Shown here: one piece after another, positions 1 through 5,966 of the stretch | Layout: the number at the start of each line of letters is the position of its first letter | Numbering within the stretch: position 1 is the first letter of the stretch | Assembly: GCA_023268425.1 (NCBI GenBank) | Contig: JALRFN010000277.1 | Location: forward strand, 1-8,572 | Length of the DNA stretch: 8,572 nt | Direction: 5' to 3' | From: Burkholderiaceae bacterium | GTDB taxonomy: Bacteria > Pseudomonadota > Gammaproteobacteria > Burkholderiales > Burkholderiaceae_C | Made by a program: the position numbers and the translations under genes | Notes under the pieces: model-generated | What the model was told of the DNA's origin: nothing | Seen by the model: the letters and a program-made list of their open reading frames with translations, nothing else | Databases searched by the model: none

Positions 1-1
1 C

Positions 2-139
2 TTTAACAATTTGAATACGGTCAAGTGTTGCGCCTTTTGGGTCCATATTCGCTGCCAGCAAAAATATTGGGGATTTTCCTTCTGGTGCTTGCGTCAGATC
101 CCCGCCCATGGGTACACCTTTTCTGTAACCTACAGTTGC
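2..139 (-). CDS. DUF3604-family protein, internal fragment, open at both ends
   Basis: Reading leftward from about 139, the frame gives a continuous peptide of about 46 residues with KGVPMGGDL, then SPIFLLAANMDP, then ATLDRIQIVK at the window edge. This order (GVPMGGDL, a short hydrophobic strand, then G-A-x-LDRIQ-I-KG) is what I know from the conserved part of DUF3604 proteins, a family of unknown function common in marine and freshwater bacteria. Codon use (GCA, ATA, AAT, AAA) and GC (about 46%) differ from everything to the right. The fragment has no start codon of its own and runs off the left edge. Its frame is offset from the ClC gene it abuts, so this is not a natural fusion protein. 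It is best read as foreign sequence joined to the ClC gene. The family call rests on motif memory only. Confidence 0.6.
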
Positions 140-147
140 CAAAGGTC
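136..147. other. Chimeric junction: DUF3604 fragment joined to ClC gene
   Basis: To the right of about 138 the reverse-strand reading is a normal ClC protein ending in GLSTGGATFG. To the left that frame becomes non-homologous and basic (CRLQKRCTHGRG) and reaches a stop codon at 21-23, while the neighbouring frame becomes DUF3604-like. GC steps from about 69% to about 46% at the same place. The exact joint cannot be set because the bases at 138-145 could belong to either side. No transposase, terminal inverted repeat with target duplication, or integrase is visible. Confidence 0.65.
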
Positions 148-1049
148 GCGCCGCCCGTGCTCAGGCCAATCACCGCCACCGCCAAGCCACCCGCACCCGC
201 GAACCAGATCGGGTGTCGAGCGCGCAAGCGGTTCAGGACACTGGGCGCTCCCGTCAGAGACATGATCAACAAGCGCGAGAACAGCCCACCCGCCAAACCA
301 CACACAATGGCCACCAGCAAGCCCGGGGCCAAGGCAGCCCAGTTCAAGGTGGGCACGCGAATCGAGCCGAAATAGGTGTAGTTGCCAAACACCGACACCG
401 AGACCAAACCGGCGACCACGATGGCCGCAATCATCAAGCCGCTGGCGCGCGCTTCCATCTTGCGCGCCAACTCCTCGATGGCGAACACCACCCCCGCCAG
501 CGGCGCGTTGAAGGCCGCCGCAATACCAGCCGAACCGCCCGCCACCAACAAAGCGTGCTCGTTCAAGGCCGAACCAGGGCGAATCCAGCGTCTGGCGTTG
601 TGCATGATGCCGGCGGCCACCTGCACCGAAGGCCCTTCGCGCCCCAACGACAAACCCGCCAACAAACCCAAGGAAGCCAAAAAGATTTTGGCCATGGTCA
701 AGCGCAGGGACACGAAATGGCGACGGGCCAGCGCGGGCAAGTAGGGATCCAACGCGGTCATCACCTGAGGAATGCCCGAGCCCGCTGCACCGGGCACAAA
801 ACTGCGCGTCAGCCAGACGATCAACATGGCCAGCACGGGGATCCAGATCAACACCGCCCATTTCCAGGTGCTGTGCACGTGATTGAAGACCTCAAAACAC
901 CACTCGGCCAACAAGGTGAACACCACCACACTCAAGCCTGCGGAGACGGCATAGCTCAAGACAATGGCGCGATCAAACCACGCGCGCGCATCGCGCAACT
1001 CGTGTTGCAAGTTCTCGAGGAAGTCGGGTTCTTTGTGGTGCGCGGCCAT
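138..1049 (-). pseudogene. clcA: ClC-family chloride channel / H+/Cl- exchange transporter, 3' truncated
   Basis: Inner-membrane ClC protein moving chloride, often in exchange for protons. The first 304 residues remain. Visible ClC signatures are GSGIPQ (90-95, anion path), GREGP (136-140, with the gating glutamate E138), and GSAGIAAAFNAPLAG (172-186) followed by FAIEE (189-193). The second glutamate of that IEE corresponds to the internal proton-transfer glutamate of E. coli ClcA (E203), which suggests an exchanger rather than a pure channel. Several hydrophobic helices are evident. The reading is lost right after GATFG, so the third anion-site motif (GxFxP), the pore tyrosine and any C-terminal CBS domains are missing. 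As it stands the product would be non-functional, but the break may be an assembly artefact. The start was placed at ATG 1049 (MAAHHKEPDF) because the residues further upstream look like translated non-coding DNA; no strong ribosome site is seen. Confidence 0.85.
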
Positions 1050-1276
1050 GGTGGAGCTCGCATTGTGCGGCAAAAGCACGCTGTGGTGCGGCACCTGAGG
1101 CCCACCCGCCCGCCAAAGCCCTCCACAGCAGGGCCAGCCGTTGTGCAAGCCCGACACCCACGGCCTTGCCGCCTCAAGCTTGACGCGAGCGCCTTGCCCA
1201 CAGGGGCGCGTGCCACAAGCGGGAGGCTTGGGGCACAATGGCCGCTTTTGCGATCAATCCCAAAGGACTGCAAGAC
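1050..1276. promoter_or_regulatory. Divergent intergenic region between clcA and ssb
   Basis: These 227 bases separate two divergent starts and should carry both promoters. For ssb a possible -10 is CACAAT at 1234-1239, with a poor -35-like GTGCCA at 1210-1215 (18-base spacer). A good Shine-Dalgarno AAAGGA lies at 1262-1267, 9 bases before the ATG. On the reverse strand another CACAAT sits at 1062-1067, close to the clcA start, but without a convincing -35. No clear LexA-type box was recognised. Protein-coding extension of either gene into this region looks spurious. Confidence 0.35.
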
Positions 1277-1732
1277 ATGGCATCCGTCAACAAAGTCATC
1301 CTCGTCGGCAACTGTGGCCGCGACCCCGAAGTGCGTTACCTTCCCTCCGGCCAAGCCGTGGCCAATGTCAGCGTGGCCACCAGCAGCCGTCGCAAAGACC
1401 GCAACACCGGCGAAATGGTGGAAGACACCCAGTGGCACCGCGTCACCTTTTATGACCGCTTGGCCGAAATCGCTGGCGAGTACGTCAAAAAAGGCCGACC
1501 GATCTACGTCGAAGGCCGCCTGAAATACGGCAAATACACCGACCAATCCGGCGTCGAACGCAACACCGTGGACATCATCGCCACCGAAATGCAACTCTTG
1601 GGTGGCCGCGAAGGCATGGGCGCTCCCAGTGGCGGGGGGGCACCCGCGCGCCCGGCCGCTGCCAGCGCGCCGCCGCCGGTCAAGCCCGCAGCGACTGGCT
1701 TTGACGACATGGACGACGACATCCCGTTCTGA
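1277..1732 (+). CDS. ssb: Single-stranded DNA-binding protein
   Basis: SSB coats single-stranded DNA during replication, recombination and repair, and recruits partner proteins through its C-terminal tip. The 151-residue product has the OB-fold at about 5-109, opening with SVNKVILVGNCGRDPEVRY and including TQWHRVTFYD and YVEGRLKYGKYTDQSG. A Gly/Pro/Ala-rich linker follows (about 110-140), then the acidic tip FDDMDDDIPF, which carries the canonical DIPF partner-binding end. Aromatic stacking positions are W53 and Y87 (equivalents of E. coli W54 and W88); the position of E. coli W40 appears to hold an arginine. The start at 1277 is preferred over an in-frame ATG at 1238 because it has AAAGGA nine bases upstream and begins exactly at the conserved MASVNKVILVGN. 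The gene stands alone, transcribed away from clcA and ending at a strong terminator. Confidence 0.97.
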   Translation: MASVNKVILVGNCGRDPEVRYLPSGQAVANVSVATSSRRKDRNTGEMVEDTQWHRVTFYDRLAEIAGEYVKKGRPIYVEGRLKYGKYTDQSGVERNTVDIIATEMQLLGGREGMGAPSGGGAPARPAAASAPPPVKPAATGFDDMDDDIPF

Positions 1733-1756
1733 GCACTCCAGCCATTTCAATGTCCC

Positions 1757-1781
1757 AAGCGGCCCGCGCGGCCGCTTTTTT
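1757..1781 (+). terminator. Intrinsic terminator of ssb
   Basis: A perfect 8-base stem, AAGCGGCC (1757-1764) with GGCCGCTT (1770-1777), encloses the loop CGCGC and runs into six T at 1776-1781. It lies 24 bases after the ssb stop, as expected for a rho-independent terminator. Read on the other strand the hairpin lacks a following T-tract, so it probably does not serve the convergent exporter gene equally well. Confidence 0.85.
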
Positions 1782-1807
1782 GTGGCCGCTTTTTTTGGTC
1801 GCTTTTG
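1770..1807 (+). repeat. Tandem repeats of the terminator 3' arm plus T-tract
   Basis: GGCCGCTTTTTT (1770-1781) is repeated as GGCCGCTTTTTTT (1784-1796) and, with one change and a shorter T run, as GGTCGCTTTTG (1797-1807). The spacing is 13-14 bases. The 5' arm AAGCGGCC at 1757-1764 can pair with the first or the second copy, giving alternative terminator hairpins. Confidence 0.8.
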
Positions 1808-1825
1808 TACCTCAACCGCAGCGCA

Positions 1826-2458
1826 TCACCACAAGCTGCTCAGCAACCAGGCGGCCATGCCCCACATCAGCGCGGCCACCAGCACATCCAAGGCGCGCCA
1901 CAGCCGCGCCGCCTGCAAGCGCCGCCCCAACAACACCGCCAGCGCAGCAAAGGCCACAAACCACAAGCCAGAGCCGGTCAAGGCGCCCGCGCCGAACCAC
2001 GGCGCGTTGGTCGCGCCCCAAGCCAACGAGGCCGTGCCAATGATCACCGTGGTGTCCAACCAGGCGTGTGGGTTGAGCAAAGAAAAGCCCAAAGCTGCGG
2101 CCACCGCTTGGCGCTTGGACAAGGGGGTATGGCTAACTGCATCAGTGCCGGGGGTGGACGCACCGCGGCGCGCGCGCTGCGCCGCTTGCCAGCCGTACAT
2201 CAGCAAAAACACCACGCCCGCGCCAATCAGGGCACCGTGCATGCGCTCTTGATCGGCCAGCAAGCGCGACAAACCCGCCACACTCAGGCCAATCAGCAAA
2301 GCGTCTCCGAGCAAACACACGGCCACCGTCAAGGCGACATGTTGGCGGGTCAAGCCCATGCGCAAGATGTGCACGTTTTGCGGCCCCAAGGCCACAATGG
2401 TCGACAGGCTCAACACCAAGCCAGCGGCAAAAGCAGTCAGGGTCACGGTCATAGGCAT
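1826..2458 (-). CDS. argO: LysE/ArgO-family basic amino acid exporter
   Basis: Inner-membrane exporter of the LysE superfamily, expected to expel arginine and/or lysine (or a toxic analogue such as canavanine) when cytoplasmic levels rise. The 210-residue hydrophobic protein has about six membrane segments. It shows the family signatures GPQN (25-28, in IVALGPQNVHILRMG) and NPHAWLDT (129-136), plus the GDALLIG helix. A hydrophilic loop at about 93-118 separates the two halves. It is transcribed divergently from an ArgP-type regulator, the usual arrangement for argO/lysE, which makes that regulator its likely activator. A second ATG two codons in (2452) has a GGA at a better distance and may be the real start. 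The gene converges on ssb. Whether it prefers arginine or lysine cannot be decided from the sequence. Confidence 0.88.
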   Translation of the reverse strand: MPMTVTLTAFAAGLVLSLSTIVALGPQNVHILRMGLTRQHVALTVAVCLLGDALLIGLSVAGLSRLLADQERMHGALIGAGVVFLLMYGWQAAQRARRGASTPGTDAVSHTPLSKRQAVAAALGFSLLNPHAWLDTTVIIGTASLAWGATNAPWFGAGALTGSGLWFVAFAALAVLLGRRLQAARLWRALDVLVAALMWGMAAWLLSSLW

Positions 2459-2487
2459 CCGCGCATGGGAGGGTTCAAGAAGCCGCG

Positions 2488-2516
2488 ATTGTCGGCACGC
2501 CCAACCATCAATACAA
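2488..2516 (-). promoter_or_regulatory. Candidate argO promoter
   Basis: On the reverse strand, TTGTAT (2511-2516) and GACAAT (2488-2493) are separated by exactly 17 bases, giving a predicted transcript start near 2481 and a leader of about 23 bases. It overlaps the opposing argP promoter almost base for base. Confidence 0.5.
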
Positions 2517-2517
2517 T
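2489..2517 (+). promoter_or_regulatory. Candidate argP promoter
   Basis: TTGTCG (2489-2494) and TACAAT (2512-2517) are separated by exactly 17 bases, with a predicted transcript start near 2524. The -10 is a near-consensus sigma-70 element. The leader to the ATG at 2556 is AT-rich and has no Shine-Dalgarno sequence. Confidence 0.6.
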
Positions 2518-2521
2518 GGAA

Positions 2522-2546
2522 TTGAATTTATTTATATTCGATTCAA
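2522..2546. promoter_or_regulatory. Inverted repeat, candidate ArgP operator
   Basis: TTGAAT (2522-2527) and ATTCAA (2541-2546) form a perfect inverted repeat around a 13-base AT-rich spacer, in the only strongly AT-rich stretch of this part of the window. It would cover about +1 to +23 of the argP transcript and about -41 to -65 of the argO transcript. That position fits a LysR-type protein that represses itself and activates its divergent target. The assignment to ArgP is inferred from position and symmetry. Confidence 0.45.
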
Positions 2547-2555
2547 ATTTACTGA

Positions 2556-3470
2556 ATGCCAGACATTGACGCCAAACCCCTGGCCGCTTTGATCGCGGTG
2601 ATTGAACACGGCAGCTTTTCGCAAGCGGCCAAAGCCTTGAAATTGAGCCTCGCCGCCGTGTCCATGCGTGTGCAAGCCCTGGAGTCACAACTCGGCCAGC
2701 GCCTGCTGGTGCGGGGCAAGCGCATCAGCCCAACGCCTGCCGGGCAAAAACTGCTTGCATACGCGCGGCAAGTGCAACTCTTGCAAACCGAAGTGCTGCG
2801 CGACTTGCAAGGCCCCGATGCCGGGACCCAAGACTGGACCACCCTGCCGGTGGCCATCAACGCCGATTCGCTGTCGAGTTGGTGGTTGCCGGGGCTGGCC
2901 TCGACCTTGCACCAACACCGCTTGCTGGTGGATGTCCAAATCGATGACCAAGACCACACGCACGAGGCGCTGCGTCAGGGTCAAGTCGTGGGCTGCGTGA
3001 CCAGCCACGCCCAAGCCATCACGGGTTGCGTCGCCCAGCACCTGGGCGTGATGCGTTATCGCTGTTTGGCCGCTGCACCGCGCATCGCCGAATGGCGCGG
3101 GCGCGACGGCGCCGTGTCGCTGCACCGCATGCTGGCGTCACCCGCCGTGATCTTCAACCGCAAAGACCGCTTGCAAGACGTGTTTTTGCAGACCCATTTC
3201 GGTTTGCGCGACGCCGCTTACCCGCGCCACTACCTGCCTGCCGTCGACGCCTTTGAGGCCGCCATCGCATTGGGCTTGGGCTGGGGCATGGTGCCCGAGG
3301 TGATGTGGCAAGCGCACCCCGCGTTGGCCGACACCGCCGAGGTCTTCCCCGGCCACCCCATCGACGTGCCTTTGATCTGGCTGCATTGGGCCAAAGAGGC
3401 TTGGGCCGCACGCCAATTGAGCCAAGCCATCACGCACGCAGCGGCCAAGGCATTGCGGCCGCCCGCCTAA
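2556..3470 (+). CDS. argP: LysR-family transcriptional regulator, ArgP type
   Basis: Cytoplasmic DNA-binding regulator that senses basic amino acids. In characterised relatives (E. coli ArgP, Corynebacterium LysG) it activates the argO/lysE exporter. The 304-residue protein has the N-terminal winged helix-turn-helix (about 4-65, with GSFSQAAKALKLSLAAVSMR and LGQRLLVRG), a linker helix, then the effector-binding domain. The segment INADSLSSWWLP (101-112) matches the NADSL(A/S)xW stretch typical of ArgP rather than general LysR proteins. GLGWGMVPE near 248-256 is also characteristic. The length is normal. No ribosome site precedes the ATG, but the conserved N-terminus fixes the start well. It is divergent from argO and followed 13 bases later by argS, so the exporter, its sensor and arginyl-tRNA synthetase sit side by side. 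Confidence 0.88.
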   Translation: MPDIDAKPLAALIAVIEHGSFSQAAKALKLSLAAVSMRVQALESQLGQRLLVRGKRISPTPAGQKLLAYARQVQLLQTEVLRDLQGPDAGTQDWTTLPVAINADSLSSWWLPGLASTLHQHRLLVDVQIDDQDHTHEALRQGQVVGCVTSHAQAITGCVAQHLGVMRYRCLAAAPRIAEWRGRDGAVSLHRMLASPAVIFNRKDRLQDVFLQTHFGLRDAAYPRHYLPAVDAFEAAIALGLGWGMVPEVMWQAHPALADTAEVFPGHPIDVPLIWLHWAKEAWAARQLSQAITHAAAKALRPPA

Positions 3471-3473
3471 AAT
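3468..3473 (+). promoter_or_regulatory. Candidate -10 element for argS
   Basis: TAAAAT overlaps the argP stop codon (TAA at 3468-3470). The predicted transcript start (about 3480) lies only a few bases before the argS ATG at 3484. No convincing -35 is found 16-18 bases upstream, so this is tentative. If real it would give a leaderless or nearly leaderless argS message. Confidence 0.35.
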
Positions 3474-3483
3474 ACGCGCCATC

Positions 3484-5157
3484 ATGATTGCCATCAAACA
3501 AGAATTGCTGCAAGCGCTGGGTCAAGCCCTGCAACAGATTGCGCCCGACCACAGCCTCAGCCCCACTTTTGAAGCCCCTAAGCAAGCCAGCCACGGTGAC
3601 TTGGCCTGCACGGCGGCCATGCAATTGGCCAAGCCGCTGCGCCAAAACCCGCGCCAAGTCGGGCAAGCCTTGATCGACGCGCTGCAAGCGCAAAGCGCGG
3701 TGCAGCAGTGGGTTGATGGCATGGAGTTGGCTGGCCCCGGCTTCATCAACTTGCGCTTGAAAGCCCAGGCCAAGCAAGCGGTGGTGCGGGAAATCCTCAA
3801 AGCCGCCGAGCAGTTTGGCACCCAAGCCCCCTGTGCTGATCGCGTCTTGGTCGAGTTCGTGTCGGCCAACCCCACTGGCCCTTTGCACGTCGGTCACGGC
3901 CGTCAGGCCGCGCTGGGCGACGCGATTTGCAACCTGCTGGCCACACAAGGCCTGCATGTGCACCGCGAGTTCTATTACAACGACGCGGGGGTGCAAATCC
4001 AAAACTTGGCCACCTCGGTTCAAGCCCGCGCCCATGGGCACAAACCCGGTGACGCCGACTGGCCCACCGACGCCTACAACGGTGATTACATCGCGGACAT
4101 CGCGGCGGACTTCCTGGCGGGCAAAACCGTCCATGCCGACGACCGCAGTTTCACAGGCAGTGGCGATGTCGCTGACCGTGAGGGCATCCGCGAGTTTGCG
4201 GTGGCCTATTTGCGCCACGAACAAGACTTGGATTTGCAAGCCTTCTCGGTGCGCTTTGACCAGTATTACCTTGAGTCCTCGCTGTACAGCGACGGTCGGG
4301 TCGAACGCACCGTCGATGCCTTGGTGGCCGCTGGCAAGACCTACGAACAAGACGGCGCCCTGTGGTTGCGCACCACCGACTACGGCGACGACAAAGACCG
4401 CGTCATGCGCAAAACCGATGGTGGCTACACCTATTTTGTGCCGGATGTGGCTTACCACGTCACCAAGTGGGAGCGTGGTTTTTCGCGCGTGGTCAACATC
4501 CAAGGTTCGGACCACCACGGCACGGTGGCGCGCGTGCGCGCTGGCTTGCAGGCGCTCAACGCGGGCATTCCAGAGGGCTACCCCGACTATGTACTGCACA
4601 CCATGGTGCGCGTCATGCGCGGTGGTGAAGAGGTCAAAATTTCCAAGCGCGCGGGCAGCTACGTGACGCTGCGCGACTTGATCGAGTGGACCAGCGCCGA
4701 CGCGGTGCGCTTTTTCCTGCTCAGCCGCAAGCCCGACACCGAATACGTCTTTGACATCGACTTGGCGCTGGCACAAAACAACGACAACCCGGTCTACTAC
4801 GTGCAGTACGCGCATGCGCGCATCCAATCGGTGCTGCGCAGCTGGGGTGGGGACGTGACCCAGCTGCAACACGCGGATTTGAGTCCGCTGAGCGGCGAGG
4901 CCGCACAAAACCTGATGGTCGCACTGGCCAAGTACCCCGAGATGTTGACCCGCGCCGCAGCAGATTTCGCGCCACATGATGTGACTTTTTACCTGCGCGA
5001 ACTGGCCTCGGCCTACCACAGCTATTACGATGCAGAGCGCATCTTGGTGGACGACGAGGCGATCAAACTGGCCCGTTTGGCCTTGGTGGCGGCCACTGCG
5101 CAAACCCTGCGCAATGGCTTGCAGGTTCTGGGCGTCAGTGCCCCCGAGCAAATGTGA
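3484..5157 (+). CDS. argS: Arginyl-tRNA synthetase
   Basis: Class I aminoacyl-tRNA synthetase that charges tRNA-Arg with arginine using ATP in the cytoplasm. The 557-residue product has the normal length and full domain order. The N-terminal tRNA-recognition domain (about 1-110) contains the HGDL and GPGFINL signatures. The Rossmann catalytic core carries VEFVSANPTGPLHVGH (HIGH-type motif HVGH at 135-138), GSDHHG (341-346) and the KMSKS-type loop KISKRAG (385-391). A C-terminal DALR anticodon-binding domain (about 435-557) has VYYVQYAHARI and ends APEQM. Many ArgRS enzymes lack the second lysine of KMSKS; here the lysine in KISKR is present. The start at 3484 gives the usual N-terminus (MIAIKQELLQAL), but there is no Shine-Dalgarno sequence. 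The SPOR-protein gene begins 29 bases after the stop, suggesting co-transcription. Confidence 0.98.
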   Translation: MIAIKQELLQALGQALQQIAPDHSLSPTFEAPKQASHGDLACTAAMQLAKPLRQNPRQVGQALIDALQAQSAVQQWVDGMELAGPGFINLRLKAQAKQAVVREILKAAEQFGTQAPCADRVLVEFVSANPTGPLHVGHGRQAALGDAICNLLATQGLHVHREFYYNDAGVQIQNLATSVQARAHGHKPGDADWPTDAYNGDYIADIAADFLAGKTVHADDRSFTGSGDVADREGIREFAVAYLRHEQDLDLQAFSVRFDQYYLESSLYSDGRVERTVDALVAAGKTYEQDGALWLRTTDYGDDKDRVMRKTDGGYTYFVPDVAYHVTKWERGFSRVVNIQGSDHHGTVARVRAGLQALNAGIPEGYPDYVLHTMVRVMRGGEEVKISKRAGSYVTLRDLIEWTSADAVRFFLLSRKPDTEYVFDIDLALAQNNDNPVYYVQYAHARIQSVLRSWGGDVTQLQHADLSPLSGEAAQNLMVALAKYPEMLTRAAADFAPHDVTFYLRELASAYHSYYDAERILVDDEAIKLARLALVAATAQTLRNGLQVLGVSAPEQM

Positions 5158-5186
5158 TCAACCCCTACGCACAAAGGCCTCAACGC

Positions 5187-5894
5187 ATGAGTTTTGCACA
5201 CCCCCGCCAAAGTGGCGGCACGTTCATGGGGCTGGTGATTGGGCTGGTCCTGGGTCTGGGCGTGGCGCTGGTGGTCGCCGTCTACGTGACCAAAGCTCCA
5301 GTGCCGTTTGTGGACCGAGGCATTTTGGGCACCACTGAGCCCGACAGCGCGCAGGGGCAAAAGAGCCCCAACTGGAACCCCAACGCCACCTTCAACCAAA
5401 ACGCAGCGTCGCCGGCACCCGCGACCACACCTGAGGGCAGCAACGCGACCACACCTGCTGCCAACAGCGACACGCCTGCGGCGACCCCCGCCGACTCTGC
5501 AGCGACCGAGCAGCCCACAGCTTCACCCACCGCAGCCAAAAGCGCCGCAGACCCCCTGGGCGATTTGATTCAGCGCCAGGCTCAGAACTCCGAGGCAGAC
5601 GCCGCCGAAACACCCAAGCCCGTTTTGCCCGCCGTGCGCGAGGCTGGCCCCGTGCGTGAATTGGTGTTTTATGTGCAGGCGGGTGCCTTTGGCGAAATCG
5701 GTGACGCTGAGAACCAGCGCGCCAAATTGGCGTTGATGGGCGTCGATGCCCGGGTCAGCAAAGACGTGGTCAATGAGCGCACGATTTATCGTGTGCGCTC
5801 GGGCCCGTTTCGCACTCGGGGCGCCGCGTTGAGCACGCGCCAAAAGCTCACCGATCAAAACATCGAGTCGGTGGTGGTGGCCGTACCCAAATAA
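5187..5894 (+). CDS. SPOR-domain inner-membrane protein, FtsN-like
   Basis: Bitopic membrane protein with a C-terminal SPOR domain, a module that binds denuded septal peptidoglycan glycan strands; such proteins usually act in cell division. The 235 residues show a short basic N-terminus, one membrane helix (about 13-35, GLVIGLVLGLGVALVVAVYV), and a long low-complexity periplasmic linker rich in Ala, Thr, Pro and Ser (about 50-125). The SPOR domain follows at about 157-234, with FYVQAGAFGEIGDAENQRAK and YRVRSGPFRTRGAA. The layout is that of FtsN, but the gene name cannot be assigned safely from sequence alone. The start at 5187 was chosen because AAAGG lies about 10 bases upstream; an in-frame GTG at 5154 overlapping the argS stop would add 11 residues without a better site. 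It lies between argS and dsbA, all in one direction. Confidence 0.88.
   Translation: MSFAHPRQSGGTFMGLVIGLVLGLGVALVVAVYVTKAPVPFVDRGILGTTEPDSAQGQKSPNWNPNATFNQNAASPAPATTPEGSNATTPAANSDTPAATPADSAATEQPTASPTAAKSAADPLGDLIQRQAQNSEADAAETPKPVLPAVREAGPVRELVFYVQAGAFGEIGDAENQRAKLALMGVDARVSKDVVNERTIYRVRSGPFRTRGAALSTRQKLTDQNIESVVVAVPK
5421..5457 (+). repeat. Short direct repeat in the SPOR-protein linker
   Basis: GCGACCACACCTG occurs at 5421-5433 and again at 5445-5457, 24 bases apart and in frame, each encoding Ala-Thr-Thr-Pro. It lies in the disordered linker, so gain or loss of a copy would change the linker length by 8 residues without a frameshift. Confidence 0.7.
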
Positions 5895-5966
5895 ACGCGG
5901 CCGGCGTCGGGAACTCGCACACGCCTAAACTCTCTAACGTTTTCGACTTCTTCAGAGCCTTCCGCC

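Noticed and set aside
123..135. CTGTA-acc-TACAG inverted repeat near the junction as a possible insertion-sequence end
   Set aside because: It is short, lies inside the DUF3604-like coding frame, and has no transposase or target-site duplication.
1050..1238. N-terminal extension of the ClC protein up to an ATG at 1238
   Set aside because: The extra 63 residues are Cys/Pro/Gly-rich with no ClC similarity and cover the region expected to hold promoters. MAAHHKEPDF at 1049 is the plausible start.
213..1523. 436-codon forward frame across clcA and into ssb
   Set aside because: It is antisense to ClC and out of frame with ssb. Its composition (rich in Arg, Gln, His) is typical of a shadow frame.
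3430..5151. Very long open frame (573 codons) on the reverse strand across argS
   Set aside because: It lies exactly opposite a complete, motif-verified argS. High-GC third codon positions produce such antisense frames. Its residues (rich in Gly, Val, Gln, His) match no family I know.
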